A DNA stretch of 64,000 nt from DATFQE01 sp963738205. GTDB taxonomy: Bacteria > Actinomycetota > Thermoleophilia > Gaiellales > Gaiellaceae. This document shows, piece by piece, positions 15,769-24,957 of the stretch; positions within the stretch are counted from its first letter, which is position 1; each line of letters opens with the position of its first letter. The translations under genes were made by a program, and so were the position numbers. Below the pieces are notes generated by a model. That model worked only from the letters and a program-made list of their open reading frames with translations. It made no database searches and was not told where the DNA came from. The stretch covers positions 186,001-250,000 of the forward strand of contig CAVTVQ010000006.1 of the NCBI GenBank assembly GCA_963738205.1, read 5' to 3'.

Positions 15769-16848
15769 GTGGGCATCTTCACGCTGGAGGCGCTGCAGGC
15801 GCAGCAGGGAGACTGCCTCCTGATCCATTTCGGTCCGGACCACGAGCCGCGCTTCGTCGTCGTGGACGGCGGCCCGGGCACGGCGGTTCACGACCGCATC
15901 CTGCTTCCGCGCCTGCGGCAGCTGCAGACGCGCTGGGCCGGCGAGCGCCCGCTGTCGCTGCCGCTCGTCGTCTGCAGCCACATCGACAGCGACCACATCG
16001 GCGGTGTCATCCGGCTCGTCGAGCGGTCGGTGGCGTCGGAGGCGGTCGCCGTGGACGACCTCTGGCACAACAGCTTTCGCCGGCTTGCGCCCGCGGCGCC
16101 CGAACGGGAGCTGCGTGCGGTGCTCGCCGAGAGCCCGCTCGGCGGCAGCGTGCCGCAAGGCGATCGCCTCTACGAGGCTGCGCATCGCGCCGAGATCGCC
16201 GTCAACCAGGGCTTTCCCGGCGACCTGGTGCTCGCCCCGGCCGGCGGTGCGGCCGTCCATGACCTCGGCGAGTTGAGGCTGACCATCCTCGGCCCGGACC
16301 AGCGTGCACTCGACGCGCTCCGGCAGAAGTGGGAAGCGACACGGGGCGTGGGAACGATCGGCGAGGTGATCGCGGGCAACGACGACGACTCGATCGAGAA
16401 CCTCTCGAGCATCGTCTTCCTGGCCGAGTACGGAAACGCGACGATGCTGCTGACGGGCGACGCCCGGGGCGACTACATCCTCGATGGGCTCAGGCGCGCC
16501 AAGCGCCTCGGCCGCCGCGGAATCGAGGTCGACGTGCTCAAGGTCCAGCATCACGGCAGCTCACACAGCAACAACACCGAGTTCTTCCGCCAGGTGCGGG
16601 CCCGGCACTACGTGATCTCGGCGAACGGCAAGTACGACAATCCGGACCGCACGACCCTGCAGGCGATCGTCGACGCGCGCGGCCCGCGCGGCTACACGAT
16701 CTGGCTGACGAACCGCGGCCGGCGGGGGACGCCGCTCCGACGAATGCTCGACCGCTTCGCGCGAGACCACCCCGACGTGGACGTGGTGTTCCGGGGCGAG
16801 CGGGATCCGTCGTTGAAGGTCGACCTGGGGACGGAGGTCGGCTACTAG
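15769..16848 (+). CDS. MBL-fold metallo-hydrolase (ComEC C-domain-like)
   Basis: 359 residues from the GTG at 15769. The beta-lactamase-fold metal motif is SHIDSDHIGG (H-x-D-x-DH, about 66-75). Further ligands are TGDARGD (about 225) and QHHGSSHSNN (about 258). The layout, with a preceding GDCLLIHFG strand and a late LKVQHHGS motif, is that of the ComEC/Rec2-type hydrolase domain without the membrane channel. An insert of about 100 residues (SFRRLAPAAP to GVGTIGEV) lies between the two metal motifs. It probably cleaves a phosphodiester; the substrate is unknown. It is divergent from citrate synthase. Confidence 0.85.
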   Translation: MGIFTLEALQAQQGDCLLIHFGPDHEPRFVVVDGGPGTAVHDRILLPRLRQLQTRWAGERPLSLPLVVCSHIDSDHIGGVIRLVERSVASEAVAVDDLWHNSFRRLAPAAPERELRAVLAESPLGGSVPQGDRLYEAAHRAEIAVNQGFPGDLVLAPAGGAAVHDLGELRLTILGPDQRALDALRQKWEATRGVGTIGEVIAGNDDDSIENLSSIVFLAEYGNATMLLTGDARGDYILDGLRRAKRLGRRGIEVDVLKVQHHGSSHSNNTEFFRQVRARHYVISANGKYDNPDRTTLQAIVDARGPRGYTIWLTNRGRRGTPLRRMLDRFARDHPDVDVVFRGERDPSLKVDLGTEVGY

Positions 16849-16884
16849 CCGTGACGGTCTTCGCGTCGTGAGAGGATCGGCCCC

Positions 16885-17259
16885 GTGAAGGAGGCGTTCT
16901 TCGCAGACGACGCACCCAAGGCCGCCGGGCCCTACTCGCACGCCGTTCGTGGCGGGGACACGGTCTACCTCGCGGGCCAGGGACCATGGGACCCGAGGAC
17001 CGGCGAGCCGCCGGCCGGCCTCGAGGAGCAGGTTCGCCAGACCTTCCGGAACCTGGAGGCAGCAGCTGGCGCGGCCGGCGCCACGCTCGCGGACGCGGTT
17101 CGCATCGGCGTCTACCTCCGGGACATGGCCGACCTCCCGGTCATGAACGCGGTCTACGAGGAGTTCGTCCCGTCGCCGTTTCCGGTGCGGACGACGATTC
17201 AGTCGGACCTCCCCGGGTTCGCGATCGAGATCGACGCCGTCCTCTACGTCGGGCGCTAG
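16885..17259 (+). CDS. ridA: RidA family enamine/imine deaminase
   Basis: 124 residues with a GTG start, the normal family length. It has the family markers GPYSHAVRGGDTVYLAGQ near the N-terminus and PVRTTIQSDLPGFAIEIDAV, whose arginine (about R105) is the catalytic residue in RidA. RidA proteins hydrolyse reactive enamines such as 2-aminoacrylate made by PLP-dependent dehydratases. A PfkB kinase follows 28 bases later on the same strand. A PLP enzyme of the D-serine dehydratase type is encoded about 9 kb downstream, which may be functionally linked. Confidence 0.9.
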   Translation: MKEAFFADDAPKAAGPYSHAVRGGDTVYLAGQGPWDPRTGEPPAGLEEQVRQTFRNLEAAAGAAGATLADAVRIGVYLRDMADLPVMNAVYEEFVPSPFPVRTTIQSDLPGFAIEIDAVLYVGR

Positions 17260-17287
17260 GCCCACCGAACGCTCACGCCGCGACGAA

Positions 17288-18169
17288 GTGCGCGCCCTGA
17301 CGGTCGGAGAGACGATGGCGCTGCTCGACCCGCTCGACGACGGCTCCACGTATCGACTGCGGATCGGCGGGGCCGAATCCAACTTCGCGATCGCACTCAC
17401 GCGGCTCAACGTGGACGTCACGTGGATCTCGCGCCTCGGTGCCGACCCCTTCGGCGACCTGGTCCTGGACGCGCTCACGGCCGAGGGCGTCGAGGTCCGC
17501 GCCCTGCGCGACGCCGACCGGCCGACCGGCGTCTACTTCAAGTCGCGCGCCTACGGCATGACGCGGATGCACTACTACCGCGTCGGCTCGGCGGCCTCGC
17601 AGCTGTCCTCCGCCGACGTCCCCGACGAGGCGCTGGACGGCGTCGAGCTCGTGCACCTGACCGGGATCACGACCGCACTCGCCCCGGGCGCGCGCGAGCT
17701 CGTGCACGGACTGGCCCGGCGCGCGCGCGAGCGCGGGATCACGGTCCTGTTCGACCCCAACTACCGGCCGGCTCTGTGGTCGAGCCCCGGTGAGGCGGCC
17801 GCCGCTCTACCCGAGGCCGACTGGGTCCTGTGCGGGCTCGAGGAGGGAAACCGGCTCTTCGGCACCCGTACAGCTGAGGGGCTGGCGGCGGCGATCGGCT
17901 CGAATGTCGCGATCCGCGTCGGGGAGCGTGGCGTGCTCGTCACCGCCGGCGACGGCTTGACCGCTGTCGAGCCGCGCCGGGTGGAGCACGTCGTGGACGA
18001 GGTCGGCGCGGGCGACGGCTTCGCCGCCGGATTCGCCTACGGCCTGCTCCAGGGCTGGAGCGGTCCGCGCGCCGCGAACGCAGGCAATCTCGTCGCGGCC
18101 GGCGCGTTGGGCGGCGGCGGCGACTGGGAAACCTATCCCCGGCTGGCCGAGATCGAGGAGTGGCTCTAG
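17288..18169 (+). CDS. PfkB-family carbohydrate kinase, KDG kinase-like
   Basis: 293 residues. The glycine-rich N-motif is GGAESNFAIALTRL (about 30-43), and the C-terminal signature VDEVGAGDGFAAGFAYGLL (about 236-254) contains the catalytic Asp in GAGD. The motif MTRMHYYRVGSAASQL resembles 2-keto-3-deoxygluconate kinases. It phosphorylates a sugar or sugar acid with ATP. It faces the ROK regulator tail to tail with a four-base overlap, so it may belong to the sugar-uptake regulon nearby. Confidence 0.88.
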   Translation: MRALTVGETMALLDPLDDGSTYRLRIGGAESNFAIALTRLNVDVTWISRLGADPFGDLVLDALTAEGVEVRALRDADRPTGVYFKSRAYGMTRMHYYRVGSAASQLSSADVPDEALDGVELVHLTGITTALAPGARELVHGLARRARERGITVLFDPNYRPALWSSPGEAAAALPEADWVLCGLEEGNRLFGTRTAEGLAAAIGSNVAIRVGERGVLVTAGDGLTAVEPRRVEHVVDEVGAGDGFAAGFAYGLLQGWSGPRAANAGNLVAAGALGGGGDWETYPRLAEIEEWL

Positions 18170-19344
18170 GACGTCGCCGCAGCGGCGGTCGTTCGATTCC
18201 GGAAGACGTTGTCCAGTGCGGTGCGTCGTCCCACGGCCAGCGCGCCCGTCAGCACAGCTGCCTCCCCGAGGCTCGAGACCTCGATCCGCGGCGGGTACGG
18301 CAGCCAGTCGCCGAGCAGCCTGCGTACCGGCTCGAGCAGCAGATCGCCGTTCGTCCCGAGGCCGCCGCCGAGGACAACGAGGGCGACGTCCGCGACTGCC
18401 GCGATCGGCACGACGTGCAGGGCGATCCGTCGCGCCTCCTCCTCGACGATCGCCCGCGCGAGGGCGTCGCCGGCACGCGCAGCTCCGAAGACGGCCCGCG
18501 GGTCGTAGGGCGGCGTCAACACGGTCACGTCCTCGAAGGAGGTCGCGAGCAACGACGCGACGTCCGAGAGCGCCCCCGCACACGGGTCGACGTCTCCGCC
18601 GCTTCCCGCCGAGACGAGATCGACCTCGCCCGCGGCGCCGTTGTGCCCGCGGTGCACTTCACCGCGCAGCACGAGGCCGGCGCCGAGGCCCGTGCCGACC
18701 GAGAGGAAGACGAAGTCCTCCAGCCCTCGCGCTACGCCGAGCCACTGCTCGCCGACCGCCGCCAAGTTGGTGTCGTTGTCGACGATCACGTGCACCCCGA
18801 GGCGATCGGCCGCCGCCTCGCCGAAGTGCATGCCGTCCATCCCCTCGACGCTGGTCAGGCCGACGACGCCGCTCGCCGTCTCGACGACGGCGGGGACGCC
18901 CACGACCGCGCTGTCGATCAGGTCCTCGGCCAGCCCGGTTGCCGCAACGAGCGAGTCGCGGAGCGCGACGAAGGCATCGAGGACCGCGGCCGCGTCCGCG
19001 CCGACGAGCTCGACGTCCTGGCGTGCACGCACCTCGCCGTCCAGATCGCAGATCGCGCCACGCAGGAAGCGGGCACCCAGGTCGAGGCCGAGGACGAGCG
19101 CCGCTTCCGGGACCGGCTCGAAGAAGACGGCACCGTAGCTGGGCCCGCCGGGGTCGTCGGACGCCTCACGGACGAGACCCGCGTCGAGCAGCGACTGGAG
19201 GGCCTGTGAGACGGTGGGCTTCGAGATGCCTACGCGCCGCGAGATTTCTGCCCGCGAGACCGGCGCCCCCTCGCGAATGGCGTCGAGCACGGTGCGCTCG
19301 TTGAGGTTCTTCAGGAGCGGAGGGGTGGCGCGAGTGACGGCCAT
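18166..19344 (-). CDS. ROK family transcriptional repressor
   Basis: 392 residues. A winged helix-turn-helix (about 12-65, SRAEISRRVGISKPTVSQALQSLLDAGLV) is fused to a ROK sugar-binding domain with VLGLDLGARFLRG, VDNDTNLAAVGE and SVGTGLGAGLVL. The zinc cysteine cluster found in most ROK proteins is absent; the region reads GSGGDVDPCAG. Divergent from the ABC transporter operon at 19484, it is very likely its repressor, with a sugar from the pathway as inducer. Confidence 0.93.
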   Translation of the reverse strand: MAVTRATPPLLKNLNERTVLDAIREGAPVSRAEISRRVGISKPTVSQALQSLLDAGLVREASDDPGGPSYGAVFFEPVPEAALVLGLDLGARFLRGAICDLDGEVRARQDVELVGADAAAVLDAFVALRDSLVAATGLAEDLIDSAVVGVPAVVETASGVVGLTSVEGMDGMHFGEAAADRLGVHVIVDNDTNLAAVGEQWLGVARGLEDFVFLSVGTGLGAGLVLRGEVHRGHNGAAGEVDLVSAGSGGDVDPCAGALSDVASLLATSFEDVTVLTPPYDPRAVFGAARAGDALARAIVEEEARRIALHVVPIAAVADVALVVLGGGLGTNGDLLLEPVRRLLGDWLPYPPRIEVSSLGEAAVLTGALAVGRRTALDNVFRNRTTAAAATS

Positions 19345-19387
19345 CTGGGCAACAACTCTAACTCAAAAACGGGGCAAACAGGCGAAT

Positions 19388-19437
19388 TTGACTTTCTGGT
19401 GACCACAGGCGTAGTGTCCTCGTTCGGAAAGTTAACT
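19388..19437 (+). promoter_or_regulatory. Predicted promoter and ROK operator of the sugar operon
   Basis: TTGACT (19388-19393) and TAGTGT (19412-19417), 18 bases apart, resemble a sigma-70 promoter. The 8-bp palindrome AGTTAACT (19430-19437) lies where transcription would begin, as expected for a ROK repressor site. The surrounding AT-rich stretch contrasts with the GC-rich genome. Sequence-based prediction only. Confidence 0.5.
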
Positions 19438-19483
19438 AACCCCGTGGGGAGGGAATCCCCGATCCGTCCTCAGGAGGGCTTCC

Positions 19484-20821
19484 ATGAGACGTGTGACGAC
19501 GGCAGTCGTCCTCTTCGCAGCCGCCGGCCTCGCGCTCGCGCTCGCCGGCGTTGCGTCCAGCTCGAAAACAGGCGCGAAGGCGCCGGCCGGCGGGGCCAAG
19601 GCTTCGGCGACCACCTTGACGGTCTGGGTCGGTTGGAGCGCCCGCGAGCTCAAGGAGTTCAAGAAGGTCGTCACCGAGTACGACAACAAGAACCCCGACG
19701 TCACCGTGAAGGTGGTCGGCTCGATCAATGACGACAAGATCGTTGCGTCGCTGCGCGCCGGTCAAACGGCCGACGTCATCAGCTCGTTCACCTCGCAGAA
19801 CGTCGGTGTCTTCTGCAAGCGTGGCGCCTGGGTGGATCTCTCCCCGTACCTCAAGGAGGACAAGGTCGACCTGAACATGTTCCCGGCTTCGACCCGCTAC
19901 TACACCGAATACAAGGGCTACCGCTGCGCCCTGCCGCTCCTCGCCGACGCGTACGGCTTCTACTACAACAAGAAGCTCTTCCGCGCGGCCGGCCTGAAGA
20001 GCCCCCCGAAGACGTTGCAGCAGCTGGCCACCTACGCGAAGAAGCTCACGAAGAAGAAGGCGAACGGCTCACTCGACGTCGTCGGCTTCAACCCGACGTT
20101 CGGCTTCTACCAGAACACGGTCGGGACCTATCAGCCGCTCGTCGGCGCGAAGTACTTCGATGACTCGGGCAAGTCGTCGCTGGGCAAGGATGCGGCCTGG
20201 CAGCGCCTGCTGCGCTGGCAGAAGAGCCTCATCGACTACTACGGCCACGCCAAGCTGGTGAAGTGGCAGGCGGGCGCCGGTGACGAGTTCTCCGCCTCGC
20301 ACGCGTTCGAGCGCGGCAAGCTGGCGATGCTGATGGACGGCGAGTGGCGCGTCGCCTTCATCGCCGCCGAGCACCCGGAGCTCCAGTACGCCACGGCTCC
20401 GATGCCGGTCTCCGGCAGCAAGTACGGCGCCGGCTACATCAACGGCACGATCATCGGCATCCCCGAGCGGGGCAAGAACCGCGACGAGGCGTGGAAGCTC
20501 GTCAAGTACCTGACGACGAACGACCACGCGCTGGCGACGTTCTCGAACGGGATCCGCAACGTTCCGTCGACCCGCACGTCGGCGCGGTCGAAGGAGCTGA
20601 AGCCGGACAAGAACTTCGGGGTGTTCACGAAGATCTTCACGCACCCGAAGTCGGGCACGATTCCGATCACCGCGCTGGGCGCGGCCCATCTGGACACGTT
20701 CCAGTCGTTCCTGGCCAAGTGGCAGTCGGGCAAGGTCGACGACCTGGCCGGCGGGCTCAAGGAAGTCGACAAGCAGATCGACGCGAAGATGAGGCGCGCC
20801 GGGGGCGGCGGCCCTCCGTGA
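19484..20821 (+). CDS. ABC transporter extracellular solute-binding protein, family 1
   Basis: 445 residues. A signal peptide (MRRVTTAVVLFAAAGLALAL...) is followed by a Lys/Ala linker and a periplasmic-binding fold with LTVWVGWSARELKEFKKVV, DVISSFTSQNVGVFCKRGAW, YKGYRCALPLLADAYGFYYNKKLF and LMDGEWRVAFI, all typical of family 1 sugar binders. No lipobox cysteine is present near the cleavage region, unusual for a Gram-positive-type binding protein, so it may be freely secreted or held by an uncleaved signal. A ribosome site (AGGAGGGCTTCC) precedes the ATG. It is first in the operon. Confidence 0.93.
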   Translation: MRRVTTAVVLFAAAGLALALAGVASSSKTGAKAPAGGAKASATTLTVWVGWSARELKEFKKVVTEYDNKNPDVTVKVVGSINDDKIVASLRAGQTADVISSFTSQNVGVFCKRGAWVDLSPYLKEDKVDLNMFPASTRYYTEYKGYRCALPLLADAYGFYYNKKLFRAAGLKSPPKTLQQLATYAKKLTKKKANGSLDVVGFNPTFGFYQNTVGTYQPLVGAKYFDDSGKSSLGKDAAWQRLLRWQKSLIDYYGHAKLVKWQAGAGDEFSASHAFERGKLAMLMDGEWRVAFIAAEHPELQYATAPMPVSGSKYGAGYINGTIIGIPERGKNRDEAWKLVKYLTTNDHALATFSNGIRNVPSTRTSARSKELKPDKNFGVFTKIFTHPKSGTIPITALGAAHLDTFQSFLAKWQSGKVDDLAGGLKEVDKQIDAKMRRAGGGGPP

Positions 20822-21828
20822 TCTCGCCGTCTGCAGCCGGGGCGGCCACGGCCGCCCCGGCCGCAGCGTCCGCCCGCGGGCGGGCCAAGCGGCGAGCGGT
20901 GTGGCGTCGTCGCGGCACCGTTCTGCTGTTCCTCAGCCCCTGGATCGTCGGCTTCTCGGTCTTCTTCGGCTACCCGCTGGTGATGAGCGCGTACCTGTCC
21001 TTCACCAGCTACGACCTGCTCAGCTCGCCGCGGTGGATCGGGCTCGGCAACTACCGGTACCTCTTTCGGGAGGACCCCGAGATCTGGACGGCCGTGCGGA
21101 ACACGCTCTGGCTGGTCGCAGTCCTCGTGCCGCTGCAGGTGGTGTTCGGCTTCGGAGTCGCGACGATGCTCGCCCGGGCGAAGACCGGCGCCGGGTTCTT
21201 CCGCACGGTCTTCTACCTGCCGGCGCTCGTTCCGCCCGTGGCGGCGACGCTCGGGTTCGTCTACCTGCTCAACCCGGCCACCGGGCCCGTCAACACCATC
21301 CTCGACAAGCTCGGGATCTCCGGACCGCTGTGGTTCAACGACCCGACCTGGTCGAAGCCGTCGTTGACGCTGCTCGGGATCTGGGGGATCGGCAACATCA
21401 TGATCATCTTCCTGGCGGCGATCCTCGACGTGCCGCGCCAGTTGACGGAGTCCGCGCAGCTCGACGGCGCCGGGCCGTTCAGGCGCCTGCGCTGGGTCAC
21501 CCTCCCGACGATCAGTCCGGTGATCCTGTTCTCGATCGTGATCGGCGTGATCGCGGCGATGCAGTACTTCACGCAGGCGTACGTGGCCGCGGCGGTCGCA
21601 GCCGGACAGGCGTCACAGGCGGGCTCGGTGAGCACGCTCGAGCTGGGCTATCCCGAGGGCTCGACGATGTTCTATCCGATCCTCCTCTACTACAACGGCT
21701 TCCGCTTCTTCCAGATGGGCTACGCGTCGGCGATGGCGATGCTGATGCTCGTCGTGGCATTCGGGCTCACGCTGCTGATCCTCGTCAACTCCCGGCGCTG
21801 GGTGCACTACCAGGGAGCTGCCCGTTGA
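20818..21828 (+). CDS. Sugar ABC transporter permease (MalF/UgpA type)
   Basis: 336 residues from the GTG that overlaps the binding-protein stop (GTGA). After an Ala/Arg-rich cytosolic tail there are six helices. The first includes TVLLFLSPWIVGFSVFFGYPLVMSAYLSFT. The EAA loop that docks to the ATPase is LTESAQLDGAGPFRRLRWVTLPTISP. A longer periplasmic segment (AAAVAAGQASQAGSVSTLEL) precedes the last helix pair. It forms the channel with the next gene product. Confidence 0.93.
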   Translation: MISPSAAGAATAAPAAASARGRAKRRAVWRRRGTVLLFLSPWIVGFSVFFGYPLVMSAYLSFTSYDLLSSPRWIGLGNYRYLFREDPEIWTAVRNTLWLVAVLVPLQVVFGFGVATMLARAKTGAGFFRTVFYLPALVPPVAATLGFVYLLNPATGPVNTILDKLGISGPLWFNDPTWSKPSLTLLGIWGIGNIMIIFLAAILDVPRQLTESAQLDGAGPFRRLRWVTLPTISPVILFSIVIGVIAAMQYFTQAYVAAAVAAGQASQAGSVSTLELGYPEGSTMFYPILLYYNGFRFFQMGYASAMAMLMLVVAFGLTLLILVNSRRWVHYQGAAR

Positions 21829-22703
21829 GCGCGACGGCCGTCGCCACTCCCGTTCAGCGCAAGCCGCCCGCCGAGGTGCGCAGGCGCCGCTTCCTGATCG
21901 CGGTGGCGGACCACAGCCTGCTGATCGCGTCCGCGGCGCTGTTCCTCGCGCCGGCGGTGTTCATCCTGTTGACGGCGCTGATGACGAACGGTCAGGCGCT
22001 CTCGGCGCGGCTGTGGCCCGACCCCTTCCAGTGGAGCAACTTCACCGAGGTCTTCCACCAGGCGCCGCTCTGGCGCTGGGCGCTCAACTCGTTCATGTAC
22101 TCGACCCTCGCCACGCTCGGCCTGCTCGTGTCGAGCATCCCCGTCGCCTACGCCTTCTCGCGCCTGCGCTGGCGCGGGCGTGACGGCGTCTTCCTGATCG
22201 TGCTCGTCGCCCTGATGCTGCCGCCGCAGGTCACCGTCGTGCCGCTCTACGTCATGTGGGCCAAGCTGGGTCTCGTCGGCTCGCTCTGGCCGCTGATCAT
22301 CCCGAACTGGTTCGGTGACGCGTTCGCGATCTTCCTGCTGCGGCAGTTCTTCCTGACGATCCCACAGGAGTACATCGACGCGGCCCGAGTGGACGGCTGC
22401 GGCGAGCTCCGCATCCTCGCCACGGTCGTCCTGCGGCTCGCGAAGCCGGCGATCGCTGCGGTCGCGCTCTTCTCGATTCTCTACACCTGGAACGACTTCT
22501 TCCTGCCGCTCCTGTACCTGTCCGACAACCCGGACAACTGGGTCGCGTCCATCGGGCTGTCGCAGTTCCGCTCACTCCACCAGGTGCAATGGAATCTCGT
22601 GATGGCGGCCACGGTGCTCGTGATGCTGCCCGTGATCGTGCTCTTCTTCCTGGCCCAGAAGGCCTTCGTCGAAGGCGTCACGCTGACAGGGGTGAAGGGA
22701 TGA
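21825..22703 (+). CDS. Sugar ABC transporter permease (MalG/UgpE type)
   Basis: 292 residues from a TTG start overlapping the previous stop (TTGA). Six helices; the EAA loop is IPQEYIDAARVDGCGELRILATVVLRLAKP. The motif LPPQVTVVPLYVMWAKLGLVGS is typical of the MalG-type subunit. The protein ends VTLTGVKG, the classic ending of this family. It pairs with the permease upstream. Confidence 0.93.
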   Translation: MSATAVATPVQRKPPAEVRRRRFLIAVADHSLLIASAALFLAPAVFILLTALMTNGQALSARLWPDPFQWSNFTEVFHQAPLWRWALNSFMYSTLATLGLLVSSIPVAYAFSRLRWRGRDGVFLIVLVALMLPPQVTVVPLYVMWAKLGLVGSLWPLIIPNWFGDAFAIFLLRQFFLTIPQEYIDAARVDGCGELRILATVVLRLAKPAIAAVALFSILYTWNDFFLPLLYLSDNPDNWVASIGLSQFRSLHQVQWNLVMAATVLVMLPVIVLFFLAQKAFVEGVTLTGVKG

Positions 22704-23950
22704 AGGTGGCGGTCGTCGGCGGAGGCTCCACCTACACGCCCGAGCTGGTGTCGGGACTCTCGCGCGAGCGTGAGCGGATCGACGTACGCGAGCTCGTGCT
22801 GCACGACATCGACCCGGAGCGGCGCGAGGTCGTGGGGGCAATGGCCGAGCGGATGCTCGTCCGGCAGGCGTTCGAGGGCTCGCTGCTCGTCACCGACGAC
22901 CTCGACCGCGCGCTCGACGGCGCCGACTTCGTCCTGATCCAGATCCGCGTCGGCGGCCAGGAGGCTCGGCTGTCCGACGAGACGCTGCCGCTCGCGTGCG
23001 GGTGCATCGGTCAGGAGACGACGGGGGCGGGCGGCTTCGGAAAGGCGCTGCGGACTGTGCCGGTGGTGCTCGAGATCGCCGAGCGGGTGCGCGAGCGCGC
23101 GGCGCCCGACGCCTGGATCGTCGACTTCACCAATCCGGTCGGGATCGTCACTCGCGCGCTGCGCGACGCCGGCCATCGCGCCGTCGGCCTGTGCAACGTC
23201 GCGATCAACTTCCAGCGCGATTCGGCGCGGCTGCTCGGGGTCGAGCCCGAGCGCGTGATCGTCGACCAGGTCGGGCTCAATCACCTGACGTGGGTGCGCA
23301 GGGTTTGGCTCGACGGCTCGGACGTCCTGCCGGACCTGCTCGCCGAGCACGGTGAGTCGTTCGCCGACCAGCTCGGGTTCCCGGTACGGCTCCTGCAGGA
23401 GCTCGGCGCCGTCCCCTCGTACTACCTGCGCTACTTCTACACCCATGACGCAGTGCTGGCGGAGCAGCTCGCGGACGACGCCGTCCCCCGTGCCCAGGCG
23501 GTGGCCGAGATCGAACGCGAGCTGCTCGGCCTGTACCGCGATCCCGGGTTGAACGAGAAGCCACCGCTCCTCGAGCGGCGCGGCGGCGCCTACTACAGCG
23601 AGGCCGCCACGGGACTGGTCGCCTCGCTCGCAGGCGGCGACGGCGCCGTGCACGTCGTGGACGTCCGCAACGAGGGGACGCTGGCGGGCCTTGCGGACGA
23701 CGACGTCGTCGAGGTCCCGGCGCGGGTCGACCGGGACGGGCCGCGCCCCCCGCCGCAGCCACCGCTGGCACCCGAGCTCCTCGGCCTCGTGCAGCACGTC
23801 GCCGCGTACGAGCGGCTGGCGGTCGAGGCCGCGCTGACGCGGGACGCAAGCGTTGCGCGCAAGGCGCTGCTCGCGCACCCGCTGATCGGCCAGGTCGACA
23901 TGGTGGACGAGCTCGTCGAGCGCCTGCTCGCAGCGGAGGTCACGGCATGA
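22700..23950 (+). CDS. GH4 family glycosidase, 6-phospho-beta-glucosidase-like
   Basis: 416 residues. The NAD-binding start is KVAVVGGGSTYTPELVSGL. GQETTGAGGFGKALRTVPVV is the family loop, and the metal-binding Cys and His are in GLCNVAINF and GLNHLTW. GH4 enzymes use NAD and Mn(2+) to cleave glycosides by oxidation and elimination. The motifs are closest to 6-phospho-beta-glucosidases, yet no PTS is in the window, so the phosphate must come from the kinase encoded next or the substrate is unphosphorylated. It overlaps the permease by ATGA. Confidence 0.9.
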   Translation: MKVAVVGGGSTYTPELVSGLSRERERIDVRELVLHDIDPERREVVGAMAERMLVRQAFEGSLLVTDDLDRALDGADFVLIQIRVGGQEARLSDETLPLACGCIGQETTGAGGFGKALRTVPVVLEIAERVRERAAPDAWIVDFTNPVGIVTRALRDAGHRAVGLCNVAINFQRDSARLLGVEPERVIVDQVGLNHLTWVRRVWLDGSDVLPDLLAEHGESFADQLGFPVRLLQELGAVPSYYLRYFYTHDAVLAEQLADDAVPRAQAVAEIERELLGLYRDPGLNEKPPLLERRGGAYYSEAATGLVASLAGGDGAVHVVDVRNEGTLAGLADDDVVEVPARVDRDGPRPPPQPPLAPELLGLVQHVAAYERLAVEAALTRDASVARKALLAHPLIGQVDMVDELVERLLAAEVTA

Positions 23951-24957
23951 GCGAAATCGCCCTCGCGGTCGACGGCGGCAACTCGAAGACGGATCTCGCG
24001 CTCGTGGACTCCCAAGGCCGTCTGCTCGCACTGGTGCGTGGCCCGCAGAGCTCGCCGCACCACCTCGGGCTCGACGGCTGCCTCGACGTCCTGGCCTCCC
24101 TCCTCGAGGAAGCGGTGGCCGACGCCGGGCTGCGTGTGAACGGCGAGGTGGCGGAGGTCGCCGAGCTCCTGCTCGCAGGCGTCGACTTCCCCGCCGAGGA
24201 GCAGCAGCTCGAGGACGCCGTGCGCACGCGACCGTGGGCCAGGCACATCACGGTGCGCAACGACACCTTCGCGATCCTGCGGGCCGGCACCGAGCGCGGC
24301 TGGGGTGTGGCGGTCGTCTGCGGGGCCGGAATCAACTGCGTCGGGGTTGCACCCGACGGTCGCCACGCGCGCTTCCCCTCTCTCGGCGCGATCACCGGCG
24401 ACTGGGGCGGCGGCTACGACGTCGGTCTCGAGGCCGTGTCGGCCGCCGCCCGCAGCGAGGACGGGCGCGGGCCGAAGACGCGGCTGGAGGCGACCGTGCC
24501 GGCGCACTTCGGCTTGGCCACGCCGACCGAGCTGGCGGAGGCCATCCACGTCGGCCGGGTCGCGCAGCGCCGGGTGATCGAGCTCGCGCCGCTCGTTGTC
24601 GCGGACGCTCAGACAGATCCGGTCGCGCGCGCGATCGTCGACCGGCTCGTGGCCGAGGTCGTCGCGATGGCGCGGGTCGCGCTCACGCGGCTCGAGTTGG
24701 AGAACGAGTCCGTGGAGGTGCTGCTCGGCGGCGGGCTGCTCCAGACGGCCGCGGACGCGCTCCTGAACGAGATCGGTGCAGCGCTCGCCGACACCGGTCC
24801 GGCGATCACGGTGCGGTCGACGCGCTCGCCGGCGATCGTGGGCGCGGCCCTGCTCGGCCTCGATGCCCTGCGGTCGAAGCGCGAGGCGCACGAACGCCTA
24901 CGACAGGAGCTCGGCGTCGCCGTCGAGCGACTCGGACGGGGGTTCGACGATGGCTGA
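23947..24957 (+). CDS. BadF/BadG-type ATPase, N-acetylglucosamine kinase-like
   Basis: 336 residues. The ASKHA-fold phosphate loop is AVDGGNSKTDLALVD (about 7-21), the second loop is VCGAGINCVGV, then GDWGGGYDVGLEAV and VLLGGGLLQTA. These mark the BadF/BadG/BcrA/BcrD group, whose members with this layout phosphorylate N-acetylglucosamine or related sugars. No Cys-rich cluster for benzoyl-CoA reductase activation is seen, favouring a sugar kinase. It is coupled to the GH4 gene (ATGA), so it probably phosphorylates the imported sugar or the hydrolysis product. Confidence 0.88.
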   Translation: MSEIALAVDGGNSKTDLALVDSQGRLLALVRGPQSSPHHLGLDGCLDVLASLLEEAVADAGLRVNGEVAEVAELLLAGVDFPAEEQQLEDAVRTRPWARHITVRNDTFAILRAGTERGWGVAVVCGAGINCVGVAPDGRHARFPSLGAITGDWGGGYDVGLEAVSAAARSEDGRGPKTRLEATVPAHFGLATPTELAEAIHVGRVAQRRVIELAPLVVADAQTDPVARAIVDRLVAEVVAMARVALTRLELENESVEVLLGGGLLQTAADALLNEIGAALADTGPAITVRSTRSPAIVGAALLGLDALRSKREAHERLRQELGVAVERLGRGFDDG

